From the NCBI GenBank assembly GCA_017483735.1, contig JAFUVF010000062.1:1-42500 (forward strand): a stretch of 42,500 bases of DNA, written 5' to 3'. Position 1 is the first letter of the stretch. Each line of letters begins with the position of its first letter. This DNA comes from Lachnospiraceae bacterium (lineage in GTDB: Bacteria > Bacillota > Clostridia > Lachnospirales > Lachnospiraceae). A program made the position numbers and the translations under genes. The notes under the pieces were generated by a model. It searched no databases. It was not told the origin of the DNA and saw nothing but the letters and a program-made list of their open reading frames with translations. Shown one piece after another: positions 21,847 to 29,122 of the stretch.

Positions 21847-22626
21847 ATGGATGCGAAAAGTATAATCGGAATACTTATACCATTTGCCGGCACAAGCCTT
21901 GGAGCGGCAATGGTATTTGTCTTAAGAAAAAGCATTTCGGAGAATCTTCAAAAAATACTCACGGGCTTTGCGGCAGGAGTGATGGTCGCAGCGTCCTTTT
22001 GGAGTCTTTTGGAGCCATCGCTTGAAAGCAGCGAGGGCATGGGAGAGCTTTCCTTTCTGCCAGCAGCTCTGGGATTTTTGATAGGTGTGGGATTTTTATT
22101 ATTGTTAGATATGGTAACGCCTCATATGCATTTCAACAATCAGGATGAGGGACCAAGCTCCGGGCTTAAGCGCACCACCAAGCTCATACTTGCAGTGACA
22201 CTCCATAATATACCCGAGGGTATGGCTGTAGGAGTTGTGTATGCAGGCTTTATAAACGGAAGCTCCGGCATAAGCGCCGCAGGAGCCCTTGCTCTGGCTT
22301 TGGGTATCGCCATACAGAACTTTCCGGAGGGAGCCATCGTATCCATGCCTTTAAGGGCTGAGGGCATGGATAAGGGGAAAACCTTTTTGTTTGGAGTACT
22401 TTCCGGAGTTGTGGAGCCAATTGCCGCCTTCATCACGATTCTTGCCGCAGGAGCGGTCATTCCGTTAATGCCTTATTTCCTATCCTTTGCCGCAGGAGCG
22501 ATGATGTATGTGGTTGTTGAGGAGCTTATTCCGGAAATGTCCGAAGGAGAACATTCAAACGCCGGAACTATTGCCTTTTCCGTCGGATTTGTGCTTATGA
22601 TGATACTGGATGTGACGCTTGGATAA
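21847..22626 (+). CDS. ZIP family metal transporter
   Basis: The 259-residue membrane protein has eight hydrophobic segments and both family metal motifs in the middle helices: HNIPEGMAVGVVYAG and IQNFPEGAIVSMPLR. A short His-containing loop (VTPHMHFNNQDEG) lies between helices 3 and 4. ZIP proteins such as ZupT bring Zn(II), Fe(II) or other divalent ions into the cytoplasm. TAGGAAA before ATG 21847 is a modest ribosome site, and the ten-base gap to the HMA gene suggests coupling. It is the last gene of the redox/metal operon and faces the convergent tRNA gene. Confidence 0.9.
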   Translation: MDAKSIIGILIPFAGTSLGAAMVFVLRKSISENLQKILTGFAAGVMVAASFWSLLEPSLESSEGMGELSFLPAALGFLIGVGFLLLLDMVTPHMHFNNQDEGPSSGLKRTTKLILAVTLHNIPEGMAVGVVYAGFINGSSGISAAGALALALGIAIQNFPEGAIVSMPLRAEGMDKGKTFLFGVLSGVVEPIAAFITILAAGAVIPLMPYFLSFAAGAMMYVVVEELIPEMSEGEHSNAGTIAFSVGFVLMMILDVTLG

Positions 22627-22677
22627 CCAAAGAACTGTCATAGGATCTTTTACTTTCCGTATATACGGGAAAACTAA

Positions 22678-22749
22678 CAGCCAGTAGGGGAATCGAACCC
22701 CTGTTTCCGCCGTGAGAGGGCGGCGTCTTAACCGCTTGACCAACTGGCC
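22678..22749 (-). tRNA. tRNA-Glu (anticodon CTC)
   Basis: Read on the minus strand the gene folds into a full cloverleaf. The acceptor stem GGCCAGT/ACTGGCT has a G-U first pair. The anticodon stem is CCGCC/GGCGG with loop CTCTCAC. The T arm is CAGGGG-TTCGATT-CCCCTA. The discriminator is G and CCA is not encoded. The anticodon CTC reads GAG glutamate codons. Confidence 0.95.
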
Positions 22750-22774
22750 TTACCGCTAAAAAATGCTTTATTTT

Positions 22775-22803
22775 TTGCAAGCACTTGTATATAATAATAT
22801 AAG
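22775..22803 (+). promoter_or_regulatory. Promoter of the 4Fe-4S protein gene
   Basis: TTGCAA is 17 bases from TATAAG, with the ATG 53 bases further on. A direct repeat of GCAAGCACTT (22777-22786 and 22816-22825) overlaps the -35 regions of both this and the opposing tRNA promoter. Confidence 0.5.
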
Positions 22804-22819
22804 GCTTGTAAAAATGCAA
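22791..22819 (-). promoter_or_regulatory. Promoter of the tRNA-Glu gene
   Basis: On the minus strand TTGCAT is 17 bases from TATTAT, about 41 bases before the tRNA. Its -10 interlocks with that of the oppositely directed promoter. The decamer GCAAGCACTT (22816-22825) overlaps its -35. Confidence 0.55.
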
Positions 22820-22856
22820 GCACTTTTTAAAAAAAGTTTTTTGAGAGGTAAGGATT

Positions 22857-23093
22857 ATGACTCATGAGGAATTGATAGCCGACGGCTACAAGGCGTATGA
22901 GAATGAGGGCTTGGCGGTATACTGGAAGCCTTCGATATGCGCTCACGCCGGCGAATGCGTAAGAGGGGACGGAGAGGTGTTTAATTTTGCAAGACGTCCG
23001 TGGATAATACTTGACGAAGCCAAGAACGAAAAGGTTGCAGAGATTGTGTCGAGATGCCCTTCGGGAGCGCTTAAGTTCATCAAAAAGGGATAA
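22857..23093 (+). CDS. Divergent 4Fe-4S mono-cluster protein
   Basis: The 78-residue protein matches the small family annotated as divergent 4Fe-4S mono-cluster proteins. It has AVYWKPSICAHAGECVRG with Cys28 and Cys34, then the NFARRPWIILDEA segment, and RCPSGALKFIKKG with a third Cys near residue 68. It is presumably a cytoplasmic electron carrier; its partner is unknown. GAGAGGTAAGG precedes ATG. It is transcribed away from tRNA-Glu and followed after 18 bases by an unrecognised gene. Confidence 0.8.
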   Translation: MTHEELIADGYKAYENEGLAVYWKPSICAHAGECVRGDGEVFNFARRPWIILDEAKNEKVAEIVSRCPSGALKFIKKG

Positions 23094-23111
23094 TGTAAAG
23101 GAGAGTTTATT

Positions 23112-23402
23112 ATGGCGGACAGAGAGGAACTTATCAATTCATTGGCGAAATCAATGGGTGTCGGAAACTATATGGATACGAAATATGCGGCATCCAGATA
23201 CGACAAGGGTACGGGGACACTGTACTGCGACGGATATATAATCACAAGCACCGTGATAAACGAGTCCCTTTCGTATTTCGAGACTATGAAGATGCGTGCG
23301 GACAAGGAAAACTCCGAAAATTCCCTGCACATGGCGCTCATATACAAGACTGCCATAGAAGCAATCAAGATGATGCAGGATACCCTTGAAAAAGAAAACT
23401 AA
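23112..23402 (+). CDS. Uncharacterised protein, 96 residues
   Basis: The protein starts MADREELINSLAKSMGVGNYM and has a central strand-rich segment (GTGTLYCDGYIITSTVI) followed by two helices rich in Met, Glu and Lys (MKMRADKENSENSLHMAL, AIKMMQDTLEKEN). There is no signal peptide. AAAGGAG about 7 bases before ATG is strong. It is likely co-transcribed with the 4Fe-4S gene. Its TAA overlaps by four bases the stop of the convergent CapA-type gene. No family was recognised. Confidence 0.65.
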   Translation: MADREELINSLAKSMGVGNYMDTKYAASRYDKGTGTLYCDGYIITSTVINESLSYFETMKMRADKENSENSLHMALIYKTAIEAIKMMQDTLEKEN

Positions 23403-24481
23403 TGCACTATCCCGTCATCATCTATTGTGACGTTTACTGAAATGCTTTCAAGATAGTCCAAGATACGGCGGCAGTCCTCATGGGTTGCCGCCGGCTTTGT
23501 AATAAAGCTTATCTGTGTTCCCGGAACAATCCTAAGCTTCACATCATCAATCTCACAGCTTAAGCTGTCGGAGGCTTTGAAAGGGTTTTTATAAGCTTTC
23601 CCAGAGATATGGAGCTCCACAAGCATTGTTTCCAAAGGTTTACCGTTAAACCAATAATTTCCCATACTGTATACTATGGGCTTCCCGTCATAATATTCAA
23701 ACCCCTGCACGCAATGGGTGTGCGCACCGACTACAGCATCCGCTCCTGCGTCTATATACTCCTTTGCGCCGGTAATCTGTGCAGCTTCTAAAACCGTGGA
23801 ATACTCCGTTCCCCAGTGGGGGAGCGCAATCACAAAATCGGCGTTCTTTCTTGCTTCCCTTATGCTTTCCAAGAAGAGCTCATTGTCGTAGCATCTCAAT
23901 ATTCCGGGTTCGGTTTCCGTAGCCTGCGGGGTCATCTGAAATTTTTCGGCTCTTGATGCGGCTACATAAGCCACGGTAATATCGCCGGCTTTAAGATATA
24001 CGGGGGCTGACGCTTCGGAAAGGTTCATTCCGGCACCCACATACGGAATACCGGCATCCTGCAATGTACTCAAAGTATCGATAAGGGCATCCTTTCCGTA
24101 ATCATAGACGTGATTGTTTGCAAGCCCCACTATATCCACGCCCATTTCGTGAAGATAATTCACGTTATCTGGATTTGCGCGGAAGGTATACATTTTTCCG
24201 TTCAGGGGCGCCCCTCTTAAGCTATAGGTAAATTCGTTGTTTATCCACATAATATCCGCATCGTTCATAAGACGCAGATACTCCGAATCTATGACGGAGG
24301 ATAAGTCCCCTCCGTGATTTTTCAAGGTAGCCATAGTTCCCTGGGTATCATCAAAATTGATATCTCCTGCAAATGCGAGGGTTATATCGAAGGGCTCCTC
24401 TGCATCGGGAGGATTTGACGCCGCAATAAGCGCCGCCGACATAATGGCGAGTATGCTGTTTTTGAATACTGATATGTTCAT
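23399..24481 (-). CDS. CapA-type exported metallophosphoesterase-like protein
   Basis: The 360-residue protein has an N-terminal export segment (FKNSILAIMSAALIAASNPP) and then the CapA/poly-gamma-glutamate-synthesis fold: ITLAFAGDINFDD, DIMWINNEFTYSLRG, DIVGLANNHVYDYG, and VVGAHTHCVQGFEYY with KPIVYSMGN. The Asp/Asn/His residues in these strings are the metal ligands of the calcineurin-like fold. CapA relatives act at the cell surface in capsule polymer synthesis, but most free-standing members are uncharacterised. No other poly-glutamate genes are near. The ATG has no ribosome site, and a perfect TATAAT lies only eight bases upstream, suggesting a leaderless transcript. Confidence 0.85.
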   Translation of the reverse strand: MNISVFKNSILAIMSAALIAASNPPDAEEPFDITLAFAGDINFDDTQGTMATLKNHGGDLSSVIDSEYLRLMNDADIMWINNEFTYSLRGAPLNGKMYTFRANPDNVNYLHEMGVDIVGLANNHVYDYGKDALIDTLSTLQDAGIPYVGAGMNLSEASAPVYLKAGDITVAYVAASRAEKFQMTPQATETEPGILRCYDNELFLESIREARKNADFVIALPHWGTEYSTVLEAAQITGAKEYIDAGADAVVGAHTHCVQGFEYYDGKPIVYSMGNYWFNGKPLETMLVELHISGKAYKNPFKASDSLSCEIDDVKLRIVPGTQISFITKPAATHEDCRRILDYLESISVNVTIDDDGIVH

Positions 24482-24489
24482 ATTTAAAT

Positions 24490-24495
24490 ATTATA
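24490..24495 (-). promoter_or_regulatory. TATAAT immediately upstream of the CapA-type gene
   Basis: A perfect -10 hexamer on the minus strand ends eight bases before the ATG at 24481. If used, transcription would begin at or within a few bases of the start codon. No good -35 is seen at 16-18 bases. Confidence 0.4.
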
Positions 24496-24511
24496 GCAAA
24501 CAAATGTATAC

Positions 24512-24540
24512 TTGTGGAGAGAAATGTTTTGTGGTAGAAT
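24512..24540 (+). promoter_or_regulatory. Possible promoter of the NhaC antiporter gene
   Basis: TTGTGG is 17 bases from TAGAAT, with the ATG 46 bases downstream. The -10 is good and the -35 partial. A second TTGACA at 24540 lacks a matching -10. Confidence 0.4.
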
Positions 24541-24585
24541 TGACAACGGTTTTAAGCTGGATTTCAAATTGATAGGAGGATACTT

Positions 24586-26115
24586 ATGTTTGTCAATTCA
24601 TTTTGGGCGCTGCTGCCCCCGATAATCGCAATAGTTCTTGCACTTATCACAAAGGAGGTTTACTCATCCCTCATAATCGGAATAATCGCAGGAGGCTTTC
24701 TGTATGCGGAGTTCAATCCTGTGGTTGCGATGAACCACATATTTGTCGACGGAATGATAGCGCAGCTATCGGATTCGTGGAATGTGGGAATACTTATATT
24801 CCTTGTGGTCTTAGGCACTATAGTGATGCTCATGAACAGGGCGGGAGGCAGCGCAGCCTTTGGCCGCTGGGCTTCCGAGCATGTAAAGACAAGAATAGGG
24901 GCGCAGCTTGCCACCATAGCTTTGGGATGTATAATCTTCATTGATGACTATTTCAACTGTCTCACGGTGGGCTCCGTTATGCGTCCGGTTACGGACAAGC
25001 ACAAGGTGTCGAGAGAGAAGCTCTCATATCTTATCGACGCTACCGCTGCGCCGGTGTGCATTATCGCTCCCATATCCTCATGGGCTGCGGCTGTTACCGG
25101 CTTTGTGGACGGCGCCAACGGCTTGTCCCTCTTTATACACGCAATTCCCTACAACTTCTACGCATTCCTTACGGTTGCAATGATGCTTACGCTCACGATT
25201 GGAAATTTCGACTTTGGTCCTATGAAAAAGGCTGAGCTTCTGGGGCTTAAGAATGACGGAGAGGATGAGAGCCTCAAAAAACCCAGTATCACTGGGGCAG
25301 AGGATCAGCCCAATCCCCCCATATCCAGTAAGGGCAGGGTAATTCATCTTGTGCTTCCCATAGTAATGCTTATTGTGTGCTGTATAATCGGAATGATATA
25401 TACCGGCGGATTTTTCGAGGGCGTGGATTTCGTTACGGCATTCTCGGAGTCCGACGCATCCGTAGGACTTGTCTACGGCTCATGCATAGCTCTTCTTCTG
25501 ACTGTAATATTCTATGTATGCACAAGGGTGCTTTCCTTTACGGAGTGCATGAATGCGCTCCCGGAGGGCTTCAAGAGCATGGTGCCTGCGGTGCTTATTC
25601 TGGTATTTGCATGGACCCTAAAGAGCATGACTGATTCCCTCGGCGCAGGGGAGTATGTTGCGGAGCTTGTTAAGAATGTTGCGGACAACGGCATGATAAT
25701 GGGCATGCTTCCGGCATTCGTATTTATCATCGGCGTATTCCTTGCCTTTGCGACAGGAACAAGCTGGGGGACCTTCGGACTTTTGATTCCGATTGTCGTA
25801 AATGTATTCGGAGCGGATACCTCAAATGAGCTTATGATAATCGCAATTTCCGCATGTATGGCGGGCGCTGTCTGCGGAGACCATTGCTCTCCCATCTCCG
25901 ATACCACGATAATGGCATCGGCAGGAGCGCAGTGCGAGCATATAAAGCATGTTTCCACACAGCTTCCATACGCAATCACTGCGGCTGCGGTATCGCTTGT
26001 AAGCTATGTGATAGCGGGATATGTAAAGAACTGGCTGATAATGCTGCCTTTGGGCATTGTCCTGATGGTTGCGACATTGTTTGTGATTAAAAGGCTTCAG
26101 CCGAAGGAAGCATAA
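24586..26115 (+). CDS. NhaC-family Na+/H+ antiporter
   Basis: The 509-residue membrane protein has about twelve hydrophobic helices. It starts with FWALLPPIIAIVLALITKEVY and contains the family strings GCIIFIDDYFNCLTVG (with charged Asp residues inside a helix), DATAAPVCIIAPISSWAA and the re-entrant loop TGTSWGTFGLLIPI. The last helix pair is preceded by GDHCSPISDTTIM. NhaC proteins exchange cytoplasmic Na+ (or in relatives malate/lactate or amino acids) for protons. ATAGGAGG about 8 bases before ATG is strong. It is probably a single-gene transcript, since a good promoter for the next operon begins 23 bases after its stop. Confidence 0.9.
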   Translation: MFVNSFWALLPPIIAIVLALITKEVYSSLIIGIIAGGFLYAEFNPVVAMNHIFVDGMIAQLSDSWNVGILIFLVVLGTIVMLMNRAGGSAAFGRWASEHVKTRIGAQLATIALGCIIFIDDYFNCLTVGSVMRPVTDKHKVSREKLSYLIDATAAPVCIIAPISSWAAAVTGFVDGANGLSLFIHAIPYNFYAFLTVAMMLTLTIGNFDFGPMKKAELLGLKNDGEDESLKKPSITGAEDQPNPPISSKGRVIHLVLPIVMLIVCCIIGMIYTGGFFEGVDFVTAFSESDASVGLVYGSCIALLLTVIFYVCTRVLSFTECMNALPEGFKSMVPAVLILVFAWTLKSMTDSLGAGEYVAELVKNVADNGMIMGMLPAFVFIIGVFLAFATGTSWGTFGLLIPIVVNVFGADTSNELMIIAISACMAGAVCGDHCSPISDTTIMASAGAQCEHIKHVSTQLPYAITAAAVSLVSYVIAGYVKNWLIMLPLGIVLMVATLFVIKRLQPKEA

Positions 26116-26137
26116 TGGACATTGCCGTATATTTTTC

Positions 26138-26166
26138 TTGAAATACTGTGTAAAATAATTTATACT
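26138..26166 (+). promoter_or_regulatory. Promoter of the polar amino-acid ABC operon
   Basis: TTGAAA is exactly 17 bases from TATACT. The expected transcript start is near 26173, within or just after a small hairpin (26168-26189, stem TATTGCG/CGCAATA). Confidence 0.65.
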
Positions 26167-26193
26167 TTATTGCGTTGCATACCGCAATAGAAT

Positions 26194-26234
26194 GCGCAGC
26201 ATTTTAGGGCGGTCAGAGGAGGCAGATTTCTGCC
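26194..26234 (+). promoter_or_regulatory. Leader motif and hairpin before the amino-acid receptor gene
   Basis: GCGCAGCATTTTAGGG (26194-26209) recurs with two changes at 35225-35240. In both leaders it precedes a short hairpin (here GGCAGATTTCTGCC, 26221-26234), then a ribosome site and a lipoprotein gene. This may be an RNA regulatory element; it matches no riboswitch I know. Confidence 0.35.
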
Positions 26235-26256
26235 GGATTATAAGGAGGAGATAATT

Positions 26257-27018
26257 ATGAAGAAGCTATTAACAATCGCAGTTGCGTCAGCAATGGCAGT
26301 TTCTTTGCTTGCAGGGTGCGGCAGCGCTTCAGGCAGTGCAGGAAGCGGAAAGAAGTATGTCATCGCTACCGATACACAGTTCGCTCCCTTCGAGTTTACC
26401 GATTCCAACGGTAAGTTCGTAGGTATCGACGTGGATATTCTCGATGCCATAGCAAAGGATCAGGGCTTCGATTACGAGCTCAATTCCCTCGGCTTTGATG
26501 CTGCTTTGATTGCGGTGCAGTCAGGACAGGCTGACGGCGTTATCGCAGGTATGTCAATCACGGATGCCAGAAAGGAGACCTTTGATTTCTCCGAATCCTA
26601 CTATGATGCGGAGGCTACCATGGCGACAGCGGTTGGAAGCGATATCGACGATTTCAATGCTCTCGCAGGAAAGAAGGTTGCTGTAAAGACCGGTACCAAC
26701 GGAGCGGATTTCGCTAAGTCAATGCAGAGCTCAATAGGCTTTGAGATTACCGAGTTTTCAGATTCGCCCACAATGTATCAGGATGTAATCGCAGGCAACA
26801 CCGACGCATGCTTTGAGGATTATCCTGTTATGGCATACAACATAAAGCTCGGCGCACAGCTTGAGATTCCCGACGGAGCACAGGGCGCAGGAACTCCCTA
26901 CGGCTTTGCGGTAAAGAAGGGCGAGAATGCAGAGCTTCTTACCATGTTCGAGCAGGGACTTAAGAACATCAAGGCAAACGGCACCTACGACAAGATAATT
27001 GATTCTTACACGAAATAA
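26257..27018 (+). CDS. Polar amino-acid ABC receptor lipoprotein (GlnH/FliY type)
   Basis: The 253-residue receptor has a lipobox LLAGC (Cys21) and one complete family-3 solute-binding domain. Its landmarks are IATDTQFAPFEFTDSNGKFVG, IDVDILDAIAKDQGF, ALIAVQSGQADGVIAGMSIT and the KVAVKTGTNGADF hinge strand. It captures a polar amino acid outside the membrane and delivers it to the permease encoded next. Ligand identity (glutamine, cystine, arginine or other) cannot be read safely. AAGGAGG before ATG is strong. It leads a three-gene importer operon, and a stable hairpin after its stop may keep its mRNA more abundant than that of the permease. Confidence 0.9.
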   Translation: MKKLLTIAVASAMAVSLLAGCGSASGSAGSGKKYVIATDTQFAPFEFTDSNGKFVGIDVDILDAIAKDQGFDYELNSLGFDAALIAVQSGQADGVIAGMSITDARKETFDFSESYYDAEATMATAVGSDIDDFNALAGKKVAVKTGTNGADFAKSMQSSIGFEITEFSDSPTMYQDVIAGNTDACFEDYPVMAYNIKLGAQLEIPDGAQGAGTPYGFAVKKGENAELLTMFEQGLKNIKANGTYDKIIDSYTK

Positions 27019-27029
27019 TTTTAATTTCA

Positions 27030-27084
27030 AAGGACGGTCTGCCTGCGCTTATCCATAGAGCGGATAGGCACAGGAGCCGTCCTT
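27030..27084 (+). repeat. Large hairpin between receptor and permease genes
   Basis: AAGGACGG (27030-27037) pairs with CCGTCCTT (27077-27084), with further inner pairing such as TATCC with GGATA. There is no T tract. It is placed like the RNA-stabilising or attenuating hairpins seen in other binding-protein operons. Confidence 0.65.
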
Positions 27085-27115
27085 ATGAATGTATAAGAAG
27101 CTTCGGAGGTTTACT

Positions 27116-27787
27116 GTGATAAGCATTATCGGGAATTATTGGCAGTTACTTTTGACATCTTTAGGTCAGACCTTATTACTCACATTATTATCCTTATTTT
27201 TCGCATTTATAATCGGACTGATATTCGGGCTTATGAATGTCAGCAAGAAAAAGATCCTTAATATAATCGGAGTAGTCTACGTGGACGGAATAAGGGGAGT
27301 ACCCCTTATAGTTCTTGCGTATTTTGTATATTTCGGAGTCCCTGCGCTCATCAGAGCCTTGGGCGCTTCAAACTTCAAGCTGTCTGCGCTCGTTGCGGGC
27401 GTAATCTCACTTTCAATGAATGCGGGAGCCTATATGGCGGAAATATTCCGTGCGGGAATACAGAGTGTGGACAAGGGACAGATGGAGGCTTCAAGGAGTC
27501 TCGGACTTCCCTACGGCACATCCATGAGAAAGGTGGTGCTGCCACAGGCAATCCGCACAATGATACCTGCGATAATCAGTCAGTTCATCATATCCCTAAA
27601 GGACACCTCAATCCTCTCCGTGATCGGCTTCCCGGAGCTTACAAAGGCGGGAAACATAATGGTCGCAAATACCTTTGCCGCATTTCAGGTATGGGGAATC
27701 GTGGCGGTAATGTATATGGTTGTCATCATTACATTGTCACGGGTAGCCAAAAATCTGGAGAGGAAGCTTAGAAGGGAGGATGTGTGA
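27116..27787 (+). CDS. Polar amino-acid ABC permease (GlnP/HisM type)
   Basis: The 223-residue membrane protein has five hydrophobic helices and the EAA loop [20 protein letters not shown] followed by [16 protein letters not shown], where the ATPase docks. It forms the channel of the importer with the receptor before it and the ATPase after it. GTG 27116 is chosen over ATG 27089 because GGAGG (27105-27109) lies six bases before it, while the ATG has no ribosome site and sits beside the hairpin. Its stop overlaps the ATPase start (ATGA). Confidence 0.9.
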   Translation: MISIIGNYWQLLLTSLGQTLLLTLLSLFFAFIIGLIFGLMNVSKKKILNIIGVVYVDGIRGVPLIVLAYFVYFGVPALIRALGASNFKLSALVAGVISLSMNAGAYMAEIFRAGIQSVDKGQMEASRSLGLPYGTSMRKVVLPQAIRTMIPAIISQFIISLKDTSILSVIGFPELTKAGNIMVANTFAAFQVWGIVAVMYMVVIITLSRVAKNLERKLRREDV

Positions 27788-28524
27788 TGGATAGAGAGCC
27801 TGTAATCCATGTAAAGGATTTAAAGAAAAGCTTTGGAAGCTTGGAGGTATTAAAAAGCATAAGCGTCGATATATATGAGGGAGAGGTTGTGGTTATAATC
27901 GGTCCCTCGGGCTCCGGCAAATCCACTTTCCTTCGCTGCCTAAACCGTCTGGAGGATATTACGTCGGGAGATGTGAGGGTGCTTAACAACGATATTTCAA
28001 GCAAGCACATAAATATAAACAAGGTCAGGGAGAATATAGGTATGGTGTTCCAGCATTTCAATCTGTTCCCCCATATGTCCGTGCTTGAAAATATAACCAT
28101 GGCGCCCACGACGCTTAAGCTTATGACTAAGGAAGAGGCGGAGAAGAAGGGCTTGGAGCTTCTAAAGACTGTAGGGCTTGAATCAAAAGCCTCCACCTAT
28201 CCCGCACAGCTGTCGGGAGGTCAGAAGCAGCGTGTAGCGATAGCGAGAGCGCTTGAAATGAACCCTAAGATAATGCTCTTTGACGAGCCAACAAGCGCAC
28301 TTGACCCCGAGATGGTGGGAGAGGTGCTAAACGTAATGAAGGAGCTTGCAAAGGAGGGGATGACTATGTGTATCGTGACACATGAGATTGGCTTTGCAAG
28401 GGAGGTCGCAAGCCGTGTGATCTTTATGGACGGCGGATATATCATAGAGGAGGGAACACCGGATGAGGTGTTCAATAACCCCAAGGAAAAGAGGACGATA
28501 GATTTCTTAAACAAGGTGTTGTAA
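27787..28524 (+). CDS. glnQ: Polar amino-acid ABC ATPase (GlnQ type)
   Basis: The 245-residue protein is a typical single-domain importer ATPase: Walker [11 protein letters not shown]-loop [11 protein letters not shown], signature [15 protein letters not shown], Walker [13 protein letters not shown] and a His in VTHEIG. It hydrolyses ATP on the cytoplasmic face of the adjacent permease. ATG 27787 has GGGAGG seven bases before it; GTG 27784 is less likely. Compared with the ATPase at 3070-4155 it has the normal length and no C-terminal extension, which makes that extension stand out. Substrate is that of its receptor and not known. Confidence 0.92.
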   Translation: MDREPVIHVKDLKKSFGSLEVLKSISVDIYEGEVVVIIGPSGSGKSTFLRCLNRLEDITSGDVRVLNNDISSKHININKVRENIGMVFQHFNLFPHMSVLENITMAPTTLKLMTKEEAEKKGLELLKTVGLESKASTYPAQLSGGQKQRVAIARALEMNPKIMLFDEPTSALDPEMVGEVLNVMKELAKEGMTMCIVTHEIGFAREVASRVIFMDGGYIIEEGTPDEVFNNPKEKRTIDFLNKVL

Positions 28525-28537
28525 GGAGCTTTCAGAC

Positions 28538-29122
28538 ATGAAGAAAATCATCACAATATCAAGGCAGTTTGGAGCCTGCGGCACTACGATAGGACGGGCG
28601 GTGGCGGAGAAGCTGTCCTATGAATTTTATAACAAGGCGGTGGTATTAAACGCCCAGAAGGATTCAAATATTGATATTTCGGATCTGGTTGAGTTCGACG
28701 AGAAGGTGCCTATGGACTTTTCCTTCGGAGAGTCGATTTTTGAATTTACCAACAAAAAGCTGTCGGACAGGCTTTTTGCCGCACAGAGCGATGTGATAAA
28801 GAAGATGGGGGAAAAGGGAAAGTGTGTCATTGTAGGCAGGAACAGCAATTATATCCTGCGGGAATTTGATGATGTGCTCAACGTATTTATCTATGCAAAC
28901 GAGGAGTTCCGTTTAGCGCATATGAACGAGATGCACCCGGAGTACACGGGGGAAAATATGCTAAAGCGCCTTAAGCAGGTCGACAAAATCCGTGAGAAGT
29001 ATTGCAAATACTATACAAAGCAGGAGTTTACCGACTGCAGGAACTACGATATATGCATAGATGTGGGGAGCATAGGCATAGATAATGCTGTGGAGCTTTT
29101 GTACGGATTGGCGGTAAAATAA
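28538..29122 (+). CDS. Cytidylate-kinase-like family protein
   Basis: The 194-residue protein starts MKKIITISRQFGACGTTIG, where SRQFGxxGxxIG is the modified P-loop of the cytidylate-kinase-like family. Later motifs are CVIVGRNSNYIL and VFIYANEEFRLAHM, then a Lys/Arg-rich helix KRLKQVDKIREKYC resembling a lid. Members are related to CMP kinase but most have no proven substrate. GGAGC before ATG is a fair ribosome site. It lies 13 bases after the amino-acid ATPase gene, and its stop overlaps the next start (TAATG). Confidence 0.8.
   Translation: MKKIITISRQFGACGTTIGRAVAEKLSYEFYNKAVVLNAQKDSNIDISDLVEFDEKVPMDFSFGESIFEFTNKKLSDRLFAAQSDVIKKMGEKGKCVIVGRNSNYILREFDDVLNVFIYANEEFRLAHMNEMHPEYTGENMLKRLKQVDKIREKYCKYYTKQEFTDCRNYDICIDVGSIGIDNAVELLYGLAVK

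Noticed and set aside
22660..22672. Palindrome CCGTATATACGG as a terminator between the ZIP gene and tRNA-Glu
   Set aside because: Although nicely symmetrical, neither side has a T tract next to the stem.
26168..26256. Riboswitch in the leader of the amino-acid importer operon
   Set aside because: The leader is only about 85 bases and matches no riboswitch core that I know; only the short shared motif was kept.
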